Positions 35,888 through 45,033 of a stretch of 64,000 nt of DNA are shown in pieces. Made by a program: the position numbers and the translations under genes. The stretch is taken from contig NZ_JAGGPP010000008.1 of assembly GCF_018613755.1 (NCBI RefSeq), positions 372,001 to 436,000 of the forward strand, written 5' to 3'. Source of the stretch: Arthrobacter sp. ISL-72 (lineage in GTDB: Bacteria > Actinomycetota > Actinomycetes > Actinomycetales > Micrococcaceae). Numbering within the stretch: position 1 is the first letter of the stretch; each line of letters begins with the position of its first letter. The notes under the pieces are model-generated. The model was not told the DNA's origin and did no database searches. It worked only from the letters and a program-made list of their open reading frames with translations.

Positions 35888-36793
35888 CTATCTTAGCCCT
35901 GCGAACAGGTCCTTTTCCGGCAGTTCCGAAGGCACCCGGGACTGGACCAGGGTGTAGTCCTCCCAGGGCCAGGCGCGTCGCTGCATGTCCGGGGACACGG
36001 CAAAGAAGAAGCCCAACGGATCCACCTGGGTGCGGTGGGCGCGGAGCGCGTTATCCCGGGTTTCGAAATAGTCCCCGCAGTCGATCTGCGTGGTGGTGGG
36101 GTGCGTCGGAAGCGGCGGAGTGTGGCCTTCGGCATCAGCCTCGAGCCATGCTGCCAGCCGTTCGGCGTAGGGCGACTGCAGGCCCGCCTCCTCGAGCGCA
36201 AAGTGGAGAGCCCGGAACCGTTCAGGGCTGAATGCACGGTCGTAGTACAGCTTGCTGGGCGTCCAGGGCTCGCCGATACCCTGATACCGCTCGGGATCGC
36301 CGGCCGCTTCGAAGGCTTCCACTGCCACGCGGTGGGCCATGATGTGGTCGGGATGGGGATAGCCGCCGTTTTCGTCGTAGCTGAGGATCACCTGGGGCTT
36401 GAAGTTGCGCACCAGCCTGACCAGCGGAGCCGCTGCCAGTTCCAGCGGCTGGAGGGCGAACGAGCCCGGCGGGAGCGGCGGAAGCGGGTCGCCCTCGGGC
36501 AGCCCGGAGTCCACGAAGCCGAGCCAGCGCTGACGGATTCCCAACACCCGGGCTGCGTTGTCCATTTCAATGCGGCGGGCACCGGCCATGTCCCGCTTGG
36601 GGTGCGGTTCGTTCTCCACTGCGGGGTTCTGGATGTCGCCCCGCGATCCGTCAGTGCAGGTGGCCACCATCACATCGACGCCCGCAGCGGCGTACATGGC
36701 CATGGTGGCGGCGCCCTTGCTCGATTCGTCATCAGGGTGAGCGTGGACGGCCAGCAGGCGGAGCGGTTGCGACTGGCTTGCGGACGCTGTCAT
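35888..36793 (-). CDS. mca: Mycothiol S-conjugate amidase
   Basis: Zinc amidase cleaving mycothiol conjugates of toxins and electrophiles to give mercapturic acids and GlcN-inositol. The LmbE-like fold shows HAHPDDESSKG (residues 17-27, zinc His/Asp), GSRGD and GYPHPDHIMAH (third zinc ligand). At about 301 residues and with the C-terminal LGFFFAVSPDMQRRAWPWEDYTLV region it looks like Mca rather than MshB, though the two are close. Start ATG 36793 is used; GTG 36835 is in frame but lies upstream of a TAAAAT hexamer. Divergent from DUF4307, as in mycobacteria. Confidence 0.9.
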   Translation of the reverse strand: MTASASQSQPLRLLAVHAHPDDESSKGAATMAMYAAAGVDVMVATCTDGSRGDIQNPAVENEPHPKRDMAGARRIEMDNAARVLGIRQRWLGFVDSGLPEGDPLPPLPPGSFALQPLELAAAPLVRLVRNFKPQVILSYDENGGYPHPDHIMAHRVAVEAFEAAGDPERYQGIGEPWTPSKLYYDRAFSPERFRALHFALEEAGLQSPYAERLAAWLEADAEGHTPPLPTHPTTTQIDCGDYFETRDNALRAHRTQVDPLGFFFAVSPDMQRRAWPWEDYTLVQSRVPSELPEKDLFAGLR

Positions 36794-36874
36794 CTGAAAC
36801 GGCTCGCTTTCTTCGATTTTAGGTTGCGGTTCCACGGCGGCGGGGAAGCGGAATTATCCCGCTCGGATCCACAC

Positions 36875-36880
36875 TAAACT
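36875..36880 (+). promoter_or_regulatory. -10 element of leaderless DUF4307 gene
   Basis: TAAACT, then six bases, then GTG at 36887. The ATG at 36884 lies between and would be upstream of the predicted transcript start. Confidence 0.45.
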
Positions 36881-36886
36881 GGAATG

Positions 36887-37345
36887 GTGACATCCGAGGA
36901 TCAGCCGGCCACTTCGGCGCCGGTACCTACCACCCTAGCCAATCGTTACGGGGGCCAAAAGCGCGCCCTCTCCCCCAAAGCCAGGCGGATCACCGGAATC
37001 GCTGCACTCGCTACCGGGATCGGTTTCATGGCGTGGATTTCAGCGTCCCTGAACACCGAGACCGTAACGTTCAAGGACATCGGCTACAGCACCACGGACG
37101 CAACCCAGGCGGAGATCGATTTCCAGGTCACCAAGGAGCCGGGAACCGCCGTCAAATGTGCGGTCAAGGCCCTTGATTCCAAGTTCGCCGTGGTCGGCTG
37201 GAAAGTTCTGGACATTGGTCCGAATCCCGCGGATGCCACCGCCGACGGAGGCCGCACCACAGCCCATCGTGCCGTGGTGCGCACTGAGTCCCTCTCTGTT
37301 TCCGGCGTCGTGGACAGCTGCTGGATTCCGGAAGCGAACAAGTAG
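36887..37345 (+). CDS. DUF4307 family membrane protein
   Basis: A 152-residue protein with a polar N-terminus (LANRYGGQKRALSPKARR), one membrane helix (ITGIAALATGIGFMAWISASL) and an extracytoplasmic DUF4307 domain including a paired Cys (KCAVKAL and DSCWIPE), which may form a disulfide. Function is unknown. The start codon is placed at GTG 36887 by promoter spacing; ATG 36884 is the alternative. It lies between mca and greA, the order known from mycobacteria (Rv1080c-Rv1082). Confidence 0.87.
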   Translation: MTSEDQPATSAPVPTTLANRYGGQKRALSPKARRITGIAALATGIGFMAWISASLNTETVTFKDIGYSTTDATQAEIDFQVTKEPGTAVKCAVKALDSKFAVVGWKVLDIGPNPADATADGGRTTAHRAVVRTESLSVSGVVDSCWIPEANK

Positions 37346-37560
37346 CCGGCCGCAGTTTCCGCCAGGGATCGGGCCGCCCGCTGTGACACCCGCCTGTGAC
37401 CCACACCGCAAGCCTTCTTTGGTTTGTCCACTGCATTGACTACAATGGACCAATACCTTCACCCCGCTGAGCTGGTTACTGAGTCCCACAAGTGGCCACC
37501 GTGGCGGGGTCTTTGCTTGTTTGACCGCAAACTTGTTAGACCACCAAAAAGGAGAAGTCC

Positions 37561-38055
37561 GTGTCTACCACCAACAGCGCAACTGCAGCTTGGCTTACCC
37601 AGGAAGCTTTTGACCGCCTGAAGGCAGAGCTGGACCACCTCTCCGGCGCCGGCCGGGCGGAAATCGTCCAGAAGATCGAAGCTGCACGCCAGGAAGGCGA
37701 CCTCAAGGAAAACGGCGGCTACCACGCCGCCAAAGAGGAGCAGGGCAAGATCGAAGCCCGGATCCGCCAGCTCACTGTCCTGCTCCGGGATGCCCACGTC
37801 GGCGAGTCGCCGGCTGACGACGGGATCGTCGAGCCCGGGATGATCGTCGTCGCGAAGATCGCCGGCGACGAGGAGACCTTCCTGCTCGGCTCCCGCGAGA
37901 TCGCGGGCGACTCGGATCTTGATGTCTTCAGCGAAAAGTCCCCCCTTGGCTCCGCCATCGTGGGCCACAAGGAGGGCGACAAGCTCAGCTACACTGCCCC
38001 GAACGGCAAGGACATCTCGGTGGAGATCATCTCTGCCAAGCCGTACGCAGGCTAG
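37561..38055 (+). CDS. greA: Transcription elongation factor GreA
   Basis: RNA-polymerase secondary-channel factor that stimulates cleavage of backtracked transcripts. The N-terminal coiled coil (AWLTQEAFDRLKAELDHLSG ... IEAARQEGDLKENGGYHAAKEEQG) carries the tip acidic residues, and the C-terminal FKBP-like domain ends at ISVEIISAKPYAG. It is 164 residues. The start is GTG 37561, with AAGGAG seven bases upstream. A 215-base intergenic region precedes it and probably holds its promoter. A strong hairpin follows. Confidence 0.97.
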   Translation: MSTTNSATAAWLTQEAFDRLKAELDHLSGAGRAEIVQKIEAARQEGDLKENGGYHAAKEEQGKIEARIRQLTVLLRDAHVGESPADDGIVEPGMIVVAKIAGDEETFLLGSREIAGDSDLDVFSEKSPLGSAIVGHKEGDKLSYTAPNGKDISVEIISAKPYAG

Positions 38056-38101
38056 AAGCGGGACTCCGGCGCCGCTGCTCCGGAACCACTGCAAAGACGT
38101 T

Positions 38102-38152
38102 AACGCACGACGCCGGCAGTCCCCTCCGCGGGGACGGTCGGCGTCGTGCGTT
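38102..38152 (+). terminator. Hairpin terminator of greA
   Basis: Fourteen-base outer stem AACGCACGACGCCG and complement, with an inner CCCC/GGGG stem, 47 bases past the greA stop. It lies just beyond the 3' end of the convergent rhomboid gene and may serve both. Confidence 0.75.
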
Positions 38153-38157
38153 GTGCC

Positions 38158-38784
38158 TTATCTCTCCGCCGCCCCGCGCTGCTGCGGAAGCCCGCGGCGC
38201 TTCAGCAGCATCGCGGCGGCGACGCCGCCCAGCGCGCCGCCCAGGTGTGCCTGCCAGGAAACGAAACCTGCGACGCTGGGGAGGATGCCGAACAGGATTC
38301 CGCCATAGCTGAGGAACAGGACAACTGAAAGTGCCACGTGCCACCAGTTGCGGTTGAAGAAGCCGCGGACCAGCAGGAAGGCGAAAAGGCCGAAGACCAG
38401 GCCCGAAGCGCCCACAGTGATGCCCCAGCCGCCGATCAGCCACACCGCCAGGCCGGAGCCGAACCAGCTGAGGGCCACCGCCGTCAGGAAAACCCTGAGA
38501 CCGGACATAAAAACCAGGAAGCCAAAGACGATCAGCGGCAGCGCGTTGGACGCCACGTGGCCCAGGTTCGCGTGGAACAGGGGAAACGTGAGGATGTCCA
38601 GTAGTCCATCCGCGCTCCGCGGCCGGAGGCCGAACGTCCTGTTCAGGGCATGGAAGGTGGCTGCATTGACCAGCTCGATCCCGAACAGGAGAACGACGAA
38701 CAGCCCCGTGACCAGCAGCCCGCCCTGCGCACGGGCGGCAGGCGTTTGCCTTGTTTGCGGTCGGCCCCCCGGAACGTCCAGCAT
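38158..38784 (-). CDS. Rhomboid family intramembrane serine protease
   Basis: Six-helix intramembrane protease of 208 residues. The catalytic Ser127 is in GASG and the catalytic His180 in WQAHLGG; the HxxxxHxxxN signature in helix 2 is present as His71-His76-Asn80 (FHANLGHVASN). Substrates are unknown. It starts eight bases after the ilvA stop on the same strand, so cotranscription is likely. The N-terminal 20 residues are cytosolic and basic. Confidence 0.93.
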   Translation of the reverse strand: MLDVPGGRPQTRQTPAARAQGGLLVTGLFVVLLFGIELVNAATFHALNRTFGLRPRSADGLLDILTFPLFHANLGHVASNALPLIVFGFLVFMSGLRVFLTAVALSWFGSGLAVWLIGGWGITVGASGLVFGLFAFLLVRGFFNRNWWHVALSVVLFLSYGGILFGILPSVAGFVSWQAHLGGALGGVAAAMLLKRRGLPQQRGAAER

Positions 38785-38792
38785 CGTGAGCC

Positions 38793-40031
38793 CTAGTGGA
38801 CCACGATCGGCTGGAAACCTTCGGCACGGAGCGCTCCGAGGACCTTCTCGCAGTGCTCGTGGCCTTTGGTTTCCAGGTTCACCGTGATGGAGACGTCACC
38901 CATGCTGATGGAACCGCCCACCCGGGTGTGGTCCAGGCCCGTGACGTTGGCGTCGTTCTCTGCGATGATCCGGGCGATGGTGGCCAGCGAACCGGGGCGG
39001 TCGTCCAGCATCATGCGGACTGTCATGTAGCGGCCTGCCGCGGAGAGACCCCGCTGGATCACCTTCAGCATCAGCATCGGATCGATGTTGCCGCCGGAAA
39101 GGATGACAGCCGTGGTCCCGGGATTCTCGATCTTGCCGTCCATCAGGGCGGCGACGCCGACGGCACCGGCGGGCTCCACCACCATCTTGGCGCGTTCGAG
39201 CAGGAAAATCAGGGCCCGGGCGAGCGAATCCTCGCTGACGGTCACCACGTCGTCCACGAGTTCCCGAATGATGCTGAACGGCAGCTGCCCCGGACGGCCC
39301 ACGGCGATGCCGTCCGCCATGGTGGAGACCTTCTTCAAGGGCACCAAGGCGTCAGCAGCGAGGGACGGCGGGTAGGCTGCGGCGTTCTCGGCCTGGACGC
39401 CGATGATCCGGATGTCCCGGCCCAGCTCCCGGGCCCTCGCCTTTACCGCAACGGCCACGCCTGCAAGGAGACCGCCGCCGCCGACACCCATCAGGATGGT
39501 GTCAACGTGGGGCACCTGTTCCAGGATCTCCAGCCCCACGGTGCCCTGGCCGGCCACCACGTCCACGTTATCGAAGGGGTGGACAAAAACGGCGCCGGTT
39601 TCATCAGCGTAGCGCTGGGCTTCGGCTAGAGCTTCGTCGACGTTGTGCCCGTGCAGGATCACTTCGGCCCCGTGGCTGCGGGTGGCGGCGAGCTTGGGCA
39701 GCGCCACCCCCAGCGGCATGTAGATGCGCGCCTTGATACCCAGGCTCTTCGCTGCCACCGCGACGCCCTGGGCGTGGTTTCCGGCGGAAGCCGCGACGAC
39801 GCCGCGCTTTTTCTCGTCGGCCGATAGCTTGGCCATGCGGACATACGCGCCGCGGACCTTGAAGGAGCCCGCGCGCTGGAGGTTTTCGCATTTGAAGAAG
39901 ACGTCGCCGCCCACCATGGCGCCCAACGCACGCGAGGATTCCACCGGGGTCCGGGTAATAATCCCCTCAAGCAGCTTCTGCGCCTCCAGGACATTGTCCA
40001 ACGTGACGGGCAGGCTATTGAGGGTTTTCAC
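38793..40031 (-). CDS. ilvA: Threonine ammonia-lyase (PLP-dependent), single ACT domain
   Basis: Deaminates threonine to 2-oxobutanoate, first step toward isoleucine or a catabolic route. The PLP Lys is Lys58 in GSFKVRGAY; ASAGNHAQGVA binds the substrate, and GGGGLLAG is the phosphate loop. The C-terminal 80 residues form one ACT domain (RPGSLATIARIIAENDANVTGLDH), the 410-residue single-ACT type. The start is GTG 40031; its GGAG ribosome site lies inside the end of the AI-2E transporter gene only three bases away, so the two are coupled. Confidence 0.95.
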   Translation of the reverse strand: MKTLNSLPVTLDNVLEAQKLLEGIITRTPVESSRALGAMVGGDVFFKCENLQRAGSFKVRGAYVRMAKLSADEKKRGVVAASAGNHAQGVAVAAKSLGIKARIYMPLGVALPKLAATRSHGAEVILHGHNVDEALAEAQRYADETGAVFVHPFDNVDVVAGQGTVGLEILEQVPHVDTILMGVGGGGLLAGVAVAVKARARELGRDIRIIGVQAENAAAYPPSLAADALVPLKKVSTMADGIAVGRPGQLPFSIIRELVDDVVTVSEDSLARALIFLLERAKMVVEPAGAVGVAALMDGKIENPGTTAVILSGGNIDPMLMLKVIQRGLSAAGRYMTVRMMLDDRPGSLATIARIIAENDANVTGLDHTRVGGSISMGDVSITVNLETKGHEHCEKVLGALRAEGFQPIVVH

Positions 40032-40034
40032 GAA

Positions 40035-41459
40035 CTAGTCTCCTTTGGGAAATTCGGCTGGGGCGTCCGGGCCGGAATGTCCGGCGGGAGTTCCCGTTGA
40101 CTGTGCGGCGCCCTTGCCGCGTCCCGGAATCGCACCGGGAAGATAGACATCCTTGAAGGTGTTGTCCTGGCCGGGTCCGGGGTCCCCGGTGGCATCCGGG
40201 CCCGCCGTCGCCGGCACCCCTTCATATTCCCACGTTCTGGCAGCTATATATCGAATCGCCGAGTTTGCTACGGCCAGGATGGGCACCGAGAAGAGGGCTC
40301 CGGGGATGCCGGCGAGGTAGGAACCGGCTGCCACGGACAGAATAACGGCCACCGGATGCAGTGCCACGGCCTTGCCCATAACGAGCGGCTGCAGGATGTG
40401 GCTTTCCAGCTGCTGGACCAGCAGCACGATCCCCAGCATGAACAATGCGTTGACCCAACCGTTGGCCACCAGGGCCAGGAGCACGGCCACGGCCCCGGTC
40501 ACCAGGGCACCCACGATCGGAATAAAGGATCCGATAAAAACCAAAACTCCCAATGGCAGGGCAAGCGGAACGCCGATGATGGCTGCACCCGCGCCGATTC
40601 CCACGGCGTCCACGAAGGCCACGAACATCTGGATGCGCGCATAGCTGACCATGGACGCCCAGCCCCTGCGGCCTGCACCGTTCGTGGCGGCCTGCGCCTT
40701 GCGCGGCAGCAGCCGGACCAGGAAACCCCAGATCCGGCCGCCTTCGAGCAGGAAGAAAATCAGGACAAATAACGAGAGGATCAGTCCCGCGGCAAAGTGT
40801 CCCGCAGTGCTGCCGAACGAGAGGGCGCCGCTGAGGATGCTGCTGCTGTTGTTCTGGAGTGCGGCCGTTGCCTCCTTCAGGTACTGGTCCATCTGGGCTG
40901 CTGTCAGGTGAAGCGGACCTTCCGCCAGCCAGCCCTGGATCTGCTGGATGCCGGTCAGGGCCTCACTCCACAGTTCGCTGAATCCGCGGACGAGCTGCCG
41001 TCCCACGAGGGCCAGGGCGCCGGCTATGAGGCCGATGAATCCCAGCACTGTAATGGCCACGGCAGCGCCGTTGGGCAGGCTGTGAGCCCTGAGCCAGCGT
41101 GTAATGGGACTCAGCAGGCCGGCGAGCAACGCGGCCACCATCACGGGGATTATCAGAAAGCTGATCTTGCTCAGCAGCCAGATCAGCGCCGCACTGACCA
41201 GGAGAATTAGGCCAAGACGCCACGCCCACGAGGCGGCAATCCGCACTCCATAGGGGATGTCCTGGTCCAGTTCACGGTCAGTAAGCACGCGCAAGGGGCC
41301 GGCCGGTGCAGCCGCGGCAGCTCCGGAGGCCGGCAACGCCGCGGCAGGCAACGCGGCGGCAGGCAGGTCAACTCCCGTTGGAGGCAGCGCGGCTCCGGCG
41401 CGGCCGTCGTTGCGCGCGTCGGGTCTAGGGTCTGGTGCGGCGTCCTTAGCTGGCGTCAT
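40035..41459 (-). CDS. AI-2E family transporter-like membrane protein
   Basis: A 474-residue membrane protein of the AI-2E/PerM superfamily with about eight helices (residues 70-390); the conserved middle segment GVPLALPLGVLVFIGSFIPIVGALVTGAVAVLLAL is characteristic. The N-terminus is a Pro/Ala-rich cytosolic region with repeats AALPAAALPASG. The C-terminus is a disordered hydrophilic tail. Family members have mixed roles (autoinducer export, sodium/proton antiport); transport substrate is unknown. First gene of the group with ilvA and the rhomboid gene. Confidence 0.9.
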   Translation of the reverse strand: MTPAKDAAPDPRPDARNDGRAGAALPPTGVDLPAAALPAAALPASGAAAAAPAGPLRVLTDRELDQDIPYGVRIAASWAWRLGLILLVSAALIWLLSKISFLIIPVMVAALLAGLLSPITRWLRAHSLPNGAAVAITVLGFIGLIAGALALVGRQLVRGFSELWSEALTGIQQIQGWLAEGPLHLTAAQMDQYLKEATAALQNNSSSILSGALSFGSTAGHFAAGLILSLFVLIFFLLEGGRIWGFLVRLLPRKAQAATNGAGRRGWASMVSYARIQMFVAFVDAVGIGAGAAIIGVPLALPLGVLVFIGSFIPIVGALVTGAVAVLLALVANGWVNALFMLGIVLLVQQLESHILQPLVMGKAVALHPVAVILSVAAGSYLAGIPGALFSVPILAVANSAIRYIAARTWEYEGVPATAGPDATGDPGPGQDNTFKDVYLPGAIPGRGKGAAQSTGTPAGHSGPDAPAEFPKGD

Positions 41460-41530
41460 AGCCTAATACTTCCCCAGCCCGGCCCCGATGGGAAACCCGG
41501 CCGCCGGGCGCCACATGCCTGGGCACAAAG

Positions 41531-42460
41531 CTAAAGCGAGGCGCTGATGCCCCACGTCATGGTGAACGACTCCCCCGCGGGGAGCCAGCGCAGGCCGTCC
41601 CCGCTGTTGAACGCGTTCGCCGCGCCGGTCATGGGTTCAATGGCAACAGCTTTTGCCCTGCCGGGGTACCGGTCGGTGACGAAGACGTGGACATAGCCGC
41701 AGCCCTCGTCCTGCCAAAGGCTGACGCTGCGGCCGTCGGACGCCTTGAGCGTCTGGCGGGCAACACCGCCGTCGAACACCAGGTCTGTGAAGGCGACGTC
41801 GATGTCCAGTTCGGAAACCGTCCGGCCGCCGCGGAGGTCCGCATCACCACTGACCGGTTCGGAGCTGCGGGGTATGAGCCGTTCATCAGCCACAAGGCGG
41901 CTGCCGGCGTGCACGGTAAGGACCAGATCCCCGTCAGGCACTTCGCCCAGCCTGAGATAAGGGTGCGCACCGAGAACGAAGGGGGCGGGCGCCTGGGAAT
42001 CGTTGACCACGGTCTGGCGGACGACGAGCCCCAGGTCGTCGGCCAGGACATATTGAACGCGGTGCCGGAGCAGGAACGGGTAGCCGTGCTGCGGGAAGAT
42101 GGCGGCTTCGAGCGTGACTGAAAACTCTGACTCGTCCACGAGCTCATAGGAGGCGTTGCGCAGCAGGCCATGGCTTGCGTTGTTGCGGGATACTTCGGTG
42201 ATGTCCAGCTGCTGCTTCTTGCCTTCCAGGTACCAGACTCCGTCTTCCACCCGGTTGGCCCAGGGCGCCAGGGTGATGCCCGTGGCGCCCGGCGGGATGG
42301 AAGCATCGCCGTATGTTTCCGTCAGCTGAACGCCGCCTCTCTCGTAGAGCCGAAGGCCGGCGGCCAGCTCTGTGACAACGGCCAGTGCATCGCCGCGACG
42401 GAGTTCGTACTGCCGGCCGGAGGCATAGCGGCGCGGGCCATGCGGCGTGCTAGGAGTCAT
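41531..42460 (-). CDS. Aldose 1-epimerase family protein
   Basis: Mutarotase that interconverts alpha and beta anomers of sugars, supplying the alpha-galactose used by GalK. The fold is beta-rich; visible signatures are TLAPWANRVEDGVWYLEGKK, NNASHGLLRNASYE (catalytic-site His), PFVLGAHPYLRLGE (second His) and CGYVHVFVTDRYPG near the end with the catalytic Glu region AIEPMTGAANAFN. About 309 residues. ATG 42460 is used; a GTG six bases upstream is possible. Divergent from galT-galK, so a shared galactose-linked control region is likely. Confidence 0.93.
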   Translation of the reverse strand: MTPSTPHGPRRYASGRQYELRRGDALAVVTELAAGLRLYERGGVQLTETYGDASIPPGATGITLAPWANRVEDGVWYLEGKKQQLDITEVSRNNASHGLLRNASYELVDESEFSVTLEAAIFPQHGYPFLLRHRVQYVLADDLGLVVRQTVVNDSQAPAPFVLGAHPYLRLGEVPDGDLVLTVHAGSRLVADERLIPRSSEPVSGDADLRGGRTVSELDIDVAFTDLVFDGGVARQTLKASDGRSVSLWQDEGCGYVHVFVTDRYPGRAKAVAIEPMTGAANAFNSGDGLRWLPAGESFTMTWGISASL

Positions 42461-42527
42461 GGGCACAACGGTACCTGTTCAGCCTGCGTCCAGACCCACA
42501 CCCGAGAGGCACAGGACGCAATGTTAA

Positions 42528-42541
42528 CTTTTGTTCGAAAG
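42528..42541. promoter_or_regulatory. Candidate operator upstream of galTK
   Basis: CTTTTGTTCGAAAG, a partly palindromic AT-richer site followed by TTTCTTTTTGATCGG in the 180-base divergent region between the epimerase and galT. It resembles sites of DeoR-type sugar regulators; no such regulator gene is nearby. Confidence 0.3.
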
Positions 42542-42641
42542 TCTTTCTTTTTGATCGGTTTGTGGGAGAATTGACCTGCCAGCCGTTCGGCCCGTCGAGG
42601 GCTGGGCTCAGATGGCCGACGCCCCGCAAAGGACAACACGC

Positions 42642-43844
42642 ATGACACACATCTCCAGCACCACCCTTGCCGACGGCCGGGAGCTGCTTTATTTTGATGA
42701 CGCCACGAGCAATGGTGCCCCGGTCGAAGGCGGCACGGTTGATGGTGCACCGGTCGAAGGTGCCACCGTGAAGGGCATCCGCAGGCCCGAGGACTTCCCC
42801 GACCGCCGCGAACTGCCGGCCAGGAGCGAACCGGGCGAAGTCAGGTTTGACGCCCTCACCGGTGAGTGGGTCGCCGTGGCCGCGCACCGCCAGAGCCGCA
42901 CGCACCTTCCTCCGGCGGACCAGTGCCCCATCTGCCCGACGACCACCGCCAACCCCTCCGAGATCCCGGCGCCGGACTACGACGTCGTCGTCTTTGAGAA
43001 CCGCTTTCCGTCGCTCGGACCGGCGCTTGGAACGGTGCCGGAAACGGCCGGGTGGGGAACCACGGGGAATGCCTTCGGGCGCTGCGAGGTTGTGTCCTTC
43101 ACGCCGGAGCACACCGGAGCGTTCAGTGGCCTCAGTGAAGTCCGGGCCCGGACCGTGGTGGAGGCCTGGGCCCACCGCACCGGTGCCCTCAACGCACTGC
43201 CGGGCATCCGGCAGGTCTTCCCCTTCGAGAACCGCGGTGCGGACATCGGGGTGACCCTTCACCATCCGCACGGCCAAATCTATGCCTACCCGTACGTCAC
43301 GCCGCGCGCTGCGGTGATGGGGGCAGCGGCCCGGAAGTTCTTCGACGACGCCGACGGCCGGCAGACGCTGACCGGTTCCCTCCTGGGGTCGGAACGCGAA
43401 GACGGCAGCCGCATGGTCCTTGAAGGCGAGAACTTCAGCGCCTACGTCCCGTTCGCGGCCCGCTGGCCGCTGGAAGTGCATCTGGTGCCCCACCGGCAGG
43501 TGCCGGACCTCGCGGCACTCAGCGGCGAGGAGAAGGACGAACTGGCACATGTGTACCTGGACCTGCTCAAGCGGCTCGATGCCCTTTATCCGACGCCTAC
43601 GCCTTATATCTCCGCCTGGCACCAGGCCCCGCTCGATGCCATACTCCGGCCGGCCGGCTACCTTCACCTCCAGCTGACCTCCCCCCGCCGTGCGGCGGAT
43701 AAGCTCAAATATCTGGCCGGCTCCGAAGCGGCAATGGGTGCTTTTATTAACGACACCACCCCGGAGCAGGTGGCGGAGCGGCTGCGCAACGTCACGGTTC
43801 CAGCATCAGCACTTAAAGCAATCCCGGAAGGTGCACACGCATGA
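42642..43844 (+). CDS. galT: Galactose-1-phosphate uridylyltransferase
   Basis: Leloir-pathway enzyme exchanging UMP between UDP-glucose and galactose-1-phosphate. The active-site motif HPHGQIYAYP is near residue 208; the zinc-site residues CPICP (about 87-91) and a second metal-site region are present. It is 400 residues. ATG 42642 is chosen because AAAGGA lies eight bases upstream; an ATG at 42612 is not preceded by a site. The N-terminal region contains a short tandem repeat (GAPVEGGTVDGAPVEGATV). The stop overlaps galK by four bases. Confidence 0.96.
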   Translation: MTHISSTTLADGRELLYFDDATSNGAPVEGGTVDGAPVEGATVKGIRRPEDFPDRRELPARSEPGEVRFDALTGEWVAVAAHRQSRTHLPPADQCPICPTTTANPSEIPAPDYDVVVFENRFPSLGPALGTVPETAGWGTTGNAFGRCEVVSFTPEHTGAFSGLSEVRARTVVEAWAHRTGALNALPGIRQVFPFENRGADIGVTLHHPHGQIYAYPYVTPRAAVMGAAARKFFDDADGRQTLTGSLLGSEREDGSRMVLEGENFSAYVPFAARWPLEVHLVPHRQVPDLAALSGEEKDELAHVYLDLLKRLDALYPTPTPYISAWHQAPLDAILRPAGYLHLQLTSPRRAADKLKYLAGSEAAMGAFINDTTPEQVAERLRNVTVPASALKAIPEGAHA

Positions 43845-45013
43845 CCGCCCCAACAGGCACCCCCCTCGGCAACGCCGACCTCGAAGCCCGGTTCCAGGAC
43901 GCCTTCGGCTCCGCCCCGGACGGTATCTGGCAGGCACCGGGACGCGTGAACCTGATCGGCGAGCACACTGACTATAACGACGGCTTCGTGCTCCCGTTCG
44001 CCATTGACAAGACAGCCCGGGTGGCGGTCCGGGTCCGCCCCGACTCGACGCTCCGGCTGCTGTCCACCTACGGCGACCAGGGCATGACGACGGCGGACAC
44101 CGCGGCGCTGGACGGAGGACAGGCCAAAGGCTGGACCAAGTACCCCCTTGGCGTCATCTGGGCGCTGCAGGAGCGGGGCATTGAGGTGCCGGGGCTTGAC
44201 CTGCTGCTGGATTCCAACGTTCCGCTCGGCGCGGGCCTTTCCTCGTCCCACGCCATTGAGTGCGCCGTCATCTCGGCCCTCAACGAGCTGACCGGGGCGG
44301 GGCTCAAGGCCGAGGAAATGGTGCTGGCTACCCAGCGTGCCGAGAACGACTTCGTCGGAGCCCCCACCGGCATCATGGACCAATCGGCTTCGCTGCGCGG
44401 GGCCAAGGGCAAGGCTGTCTTCCTCGACTGCCGGGACCAGAGTGTGCGCCTCGTCCCGTTCGAGACGGAGCCGGCCGGGCTGGTCCTGCTGGTGATCGAC
44501 ACCAAACTGTCCCATTCGCACGCCGACGGCGGTTATGCCTCGCGCCGCGCCTCGTGCGAGCTCGGCGCCGAGGTGCTGGGGGTCAAGGCGCTCCGCGACG
44601 TCGGCGTGGACGACCTGGACGAAGCCAGCGGCCTCCTGGATGAGGTCACGTTCCGCAGGGTCCGGCACGTCGTCACGGAAAACGACCGCGTCCTGCAGAC
44701 CGTGGAGCTCCTCGGCTCGGGGGGACCCGGCGCCATTGGATCCCTCCTCGACGCGAGCCACCGTTCCATGCGCGACGACTTCGAGATCTCCTGTCCCGAG
44801 CTGGACCTGGCTGTCGACACCTCCCGTGCCAGCGGAGCCCTCGGAGCCCGCATGACGGGCGGCGGTTTTGGCGGCGCCGCGATCGCCCTCACTCCCCTGT
44901 CGGCGGAGCAGCAGGTGCGCACCGCCGTCGAGCTGGCCTTTGCCGGCGCGGGATACCGGAAACCTGACATCTTCACCGTCACCCCGGCCGCCGGGGCGAT
45001 GCGGCTGGTGTAG
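43841..45013 (+). CDS. galK: Galactokinase
   Basis: GHMP-family kinase phosphorylating alpha-D-galactose with ATP. Motifs in order: GRVNLIGEHTDYNDG (residues 34-48, galactokinase signature), PLGAGLSSSHA near 127-137 (ATP-binding motif 2) and MTGGGFGGAAIAL (motif 3, C-terminal). At 390 residues it has normal length. The ATGA overlap with galT indicates translational coupling. The product feeds GalT. The next gene has its own leaderless promoter. Confidence 0.97.
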   Translation: MTAPTGTPLGNADLEARFQDAFGSAPDGIWQAPGRVNLIGEHTDYNDGFVLPFAIDKTARVAVRVRPDSTLRLLSTYGDQGMTTADTAALDGGQAKGWTKYPLGVIWALQERGIEVPGLDLLLDSNVPLGAGLSSSHAIECAVISALNELTGAGLKAEEMVLATQRAENDFVGAPTGIMDQSASLRGAKGKAVFLDCRDQSVRLVPFETEPAGLVLLVIDTKLSHSHADGGYASRRASCELGAEVLGVKALRDVGVDDLDEASGLLDEVTFRRVRHVVTENDRVLQTVELLGSGGPGAIGSLLDASHRSMRDDFEISCPELDLAVDTSRASGALGARMTGGGFGGAAIALTPLSAEQQVRTAVELAFAGAGYRKPDIFTVTPAAGAMRLV

Positions 45014-45021
45014 CGCGGGCG

Positions 45022-45027
45022 TAGGCT
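45022..45027 (+). promoter_or_regulatory. -10 element of leaderless thiolase gene
   Basis: TAGGCT, six bases, ATG at 45034; it lies just past the galK stop codon. Confidence 0.5.
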
Positions 45028-45033
45028 GGGCGC

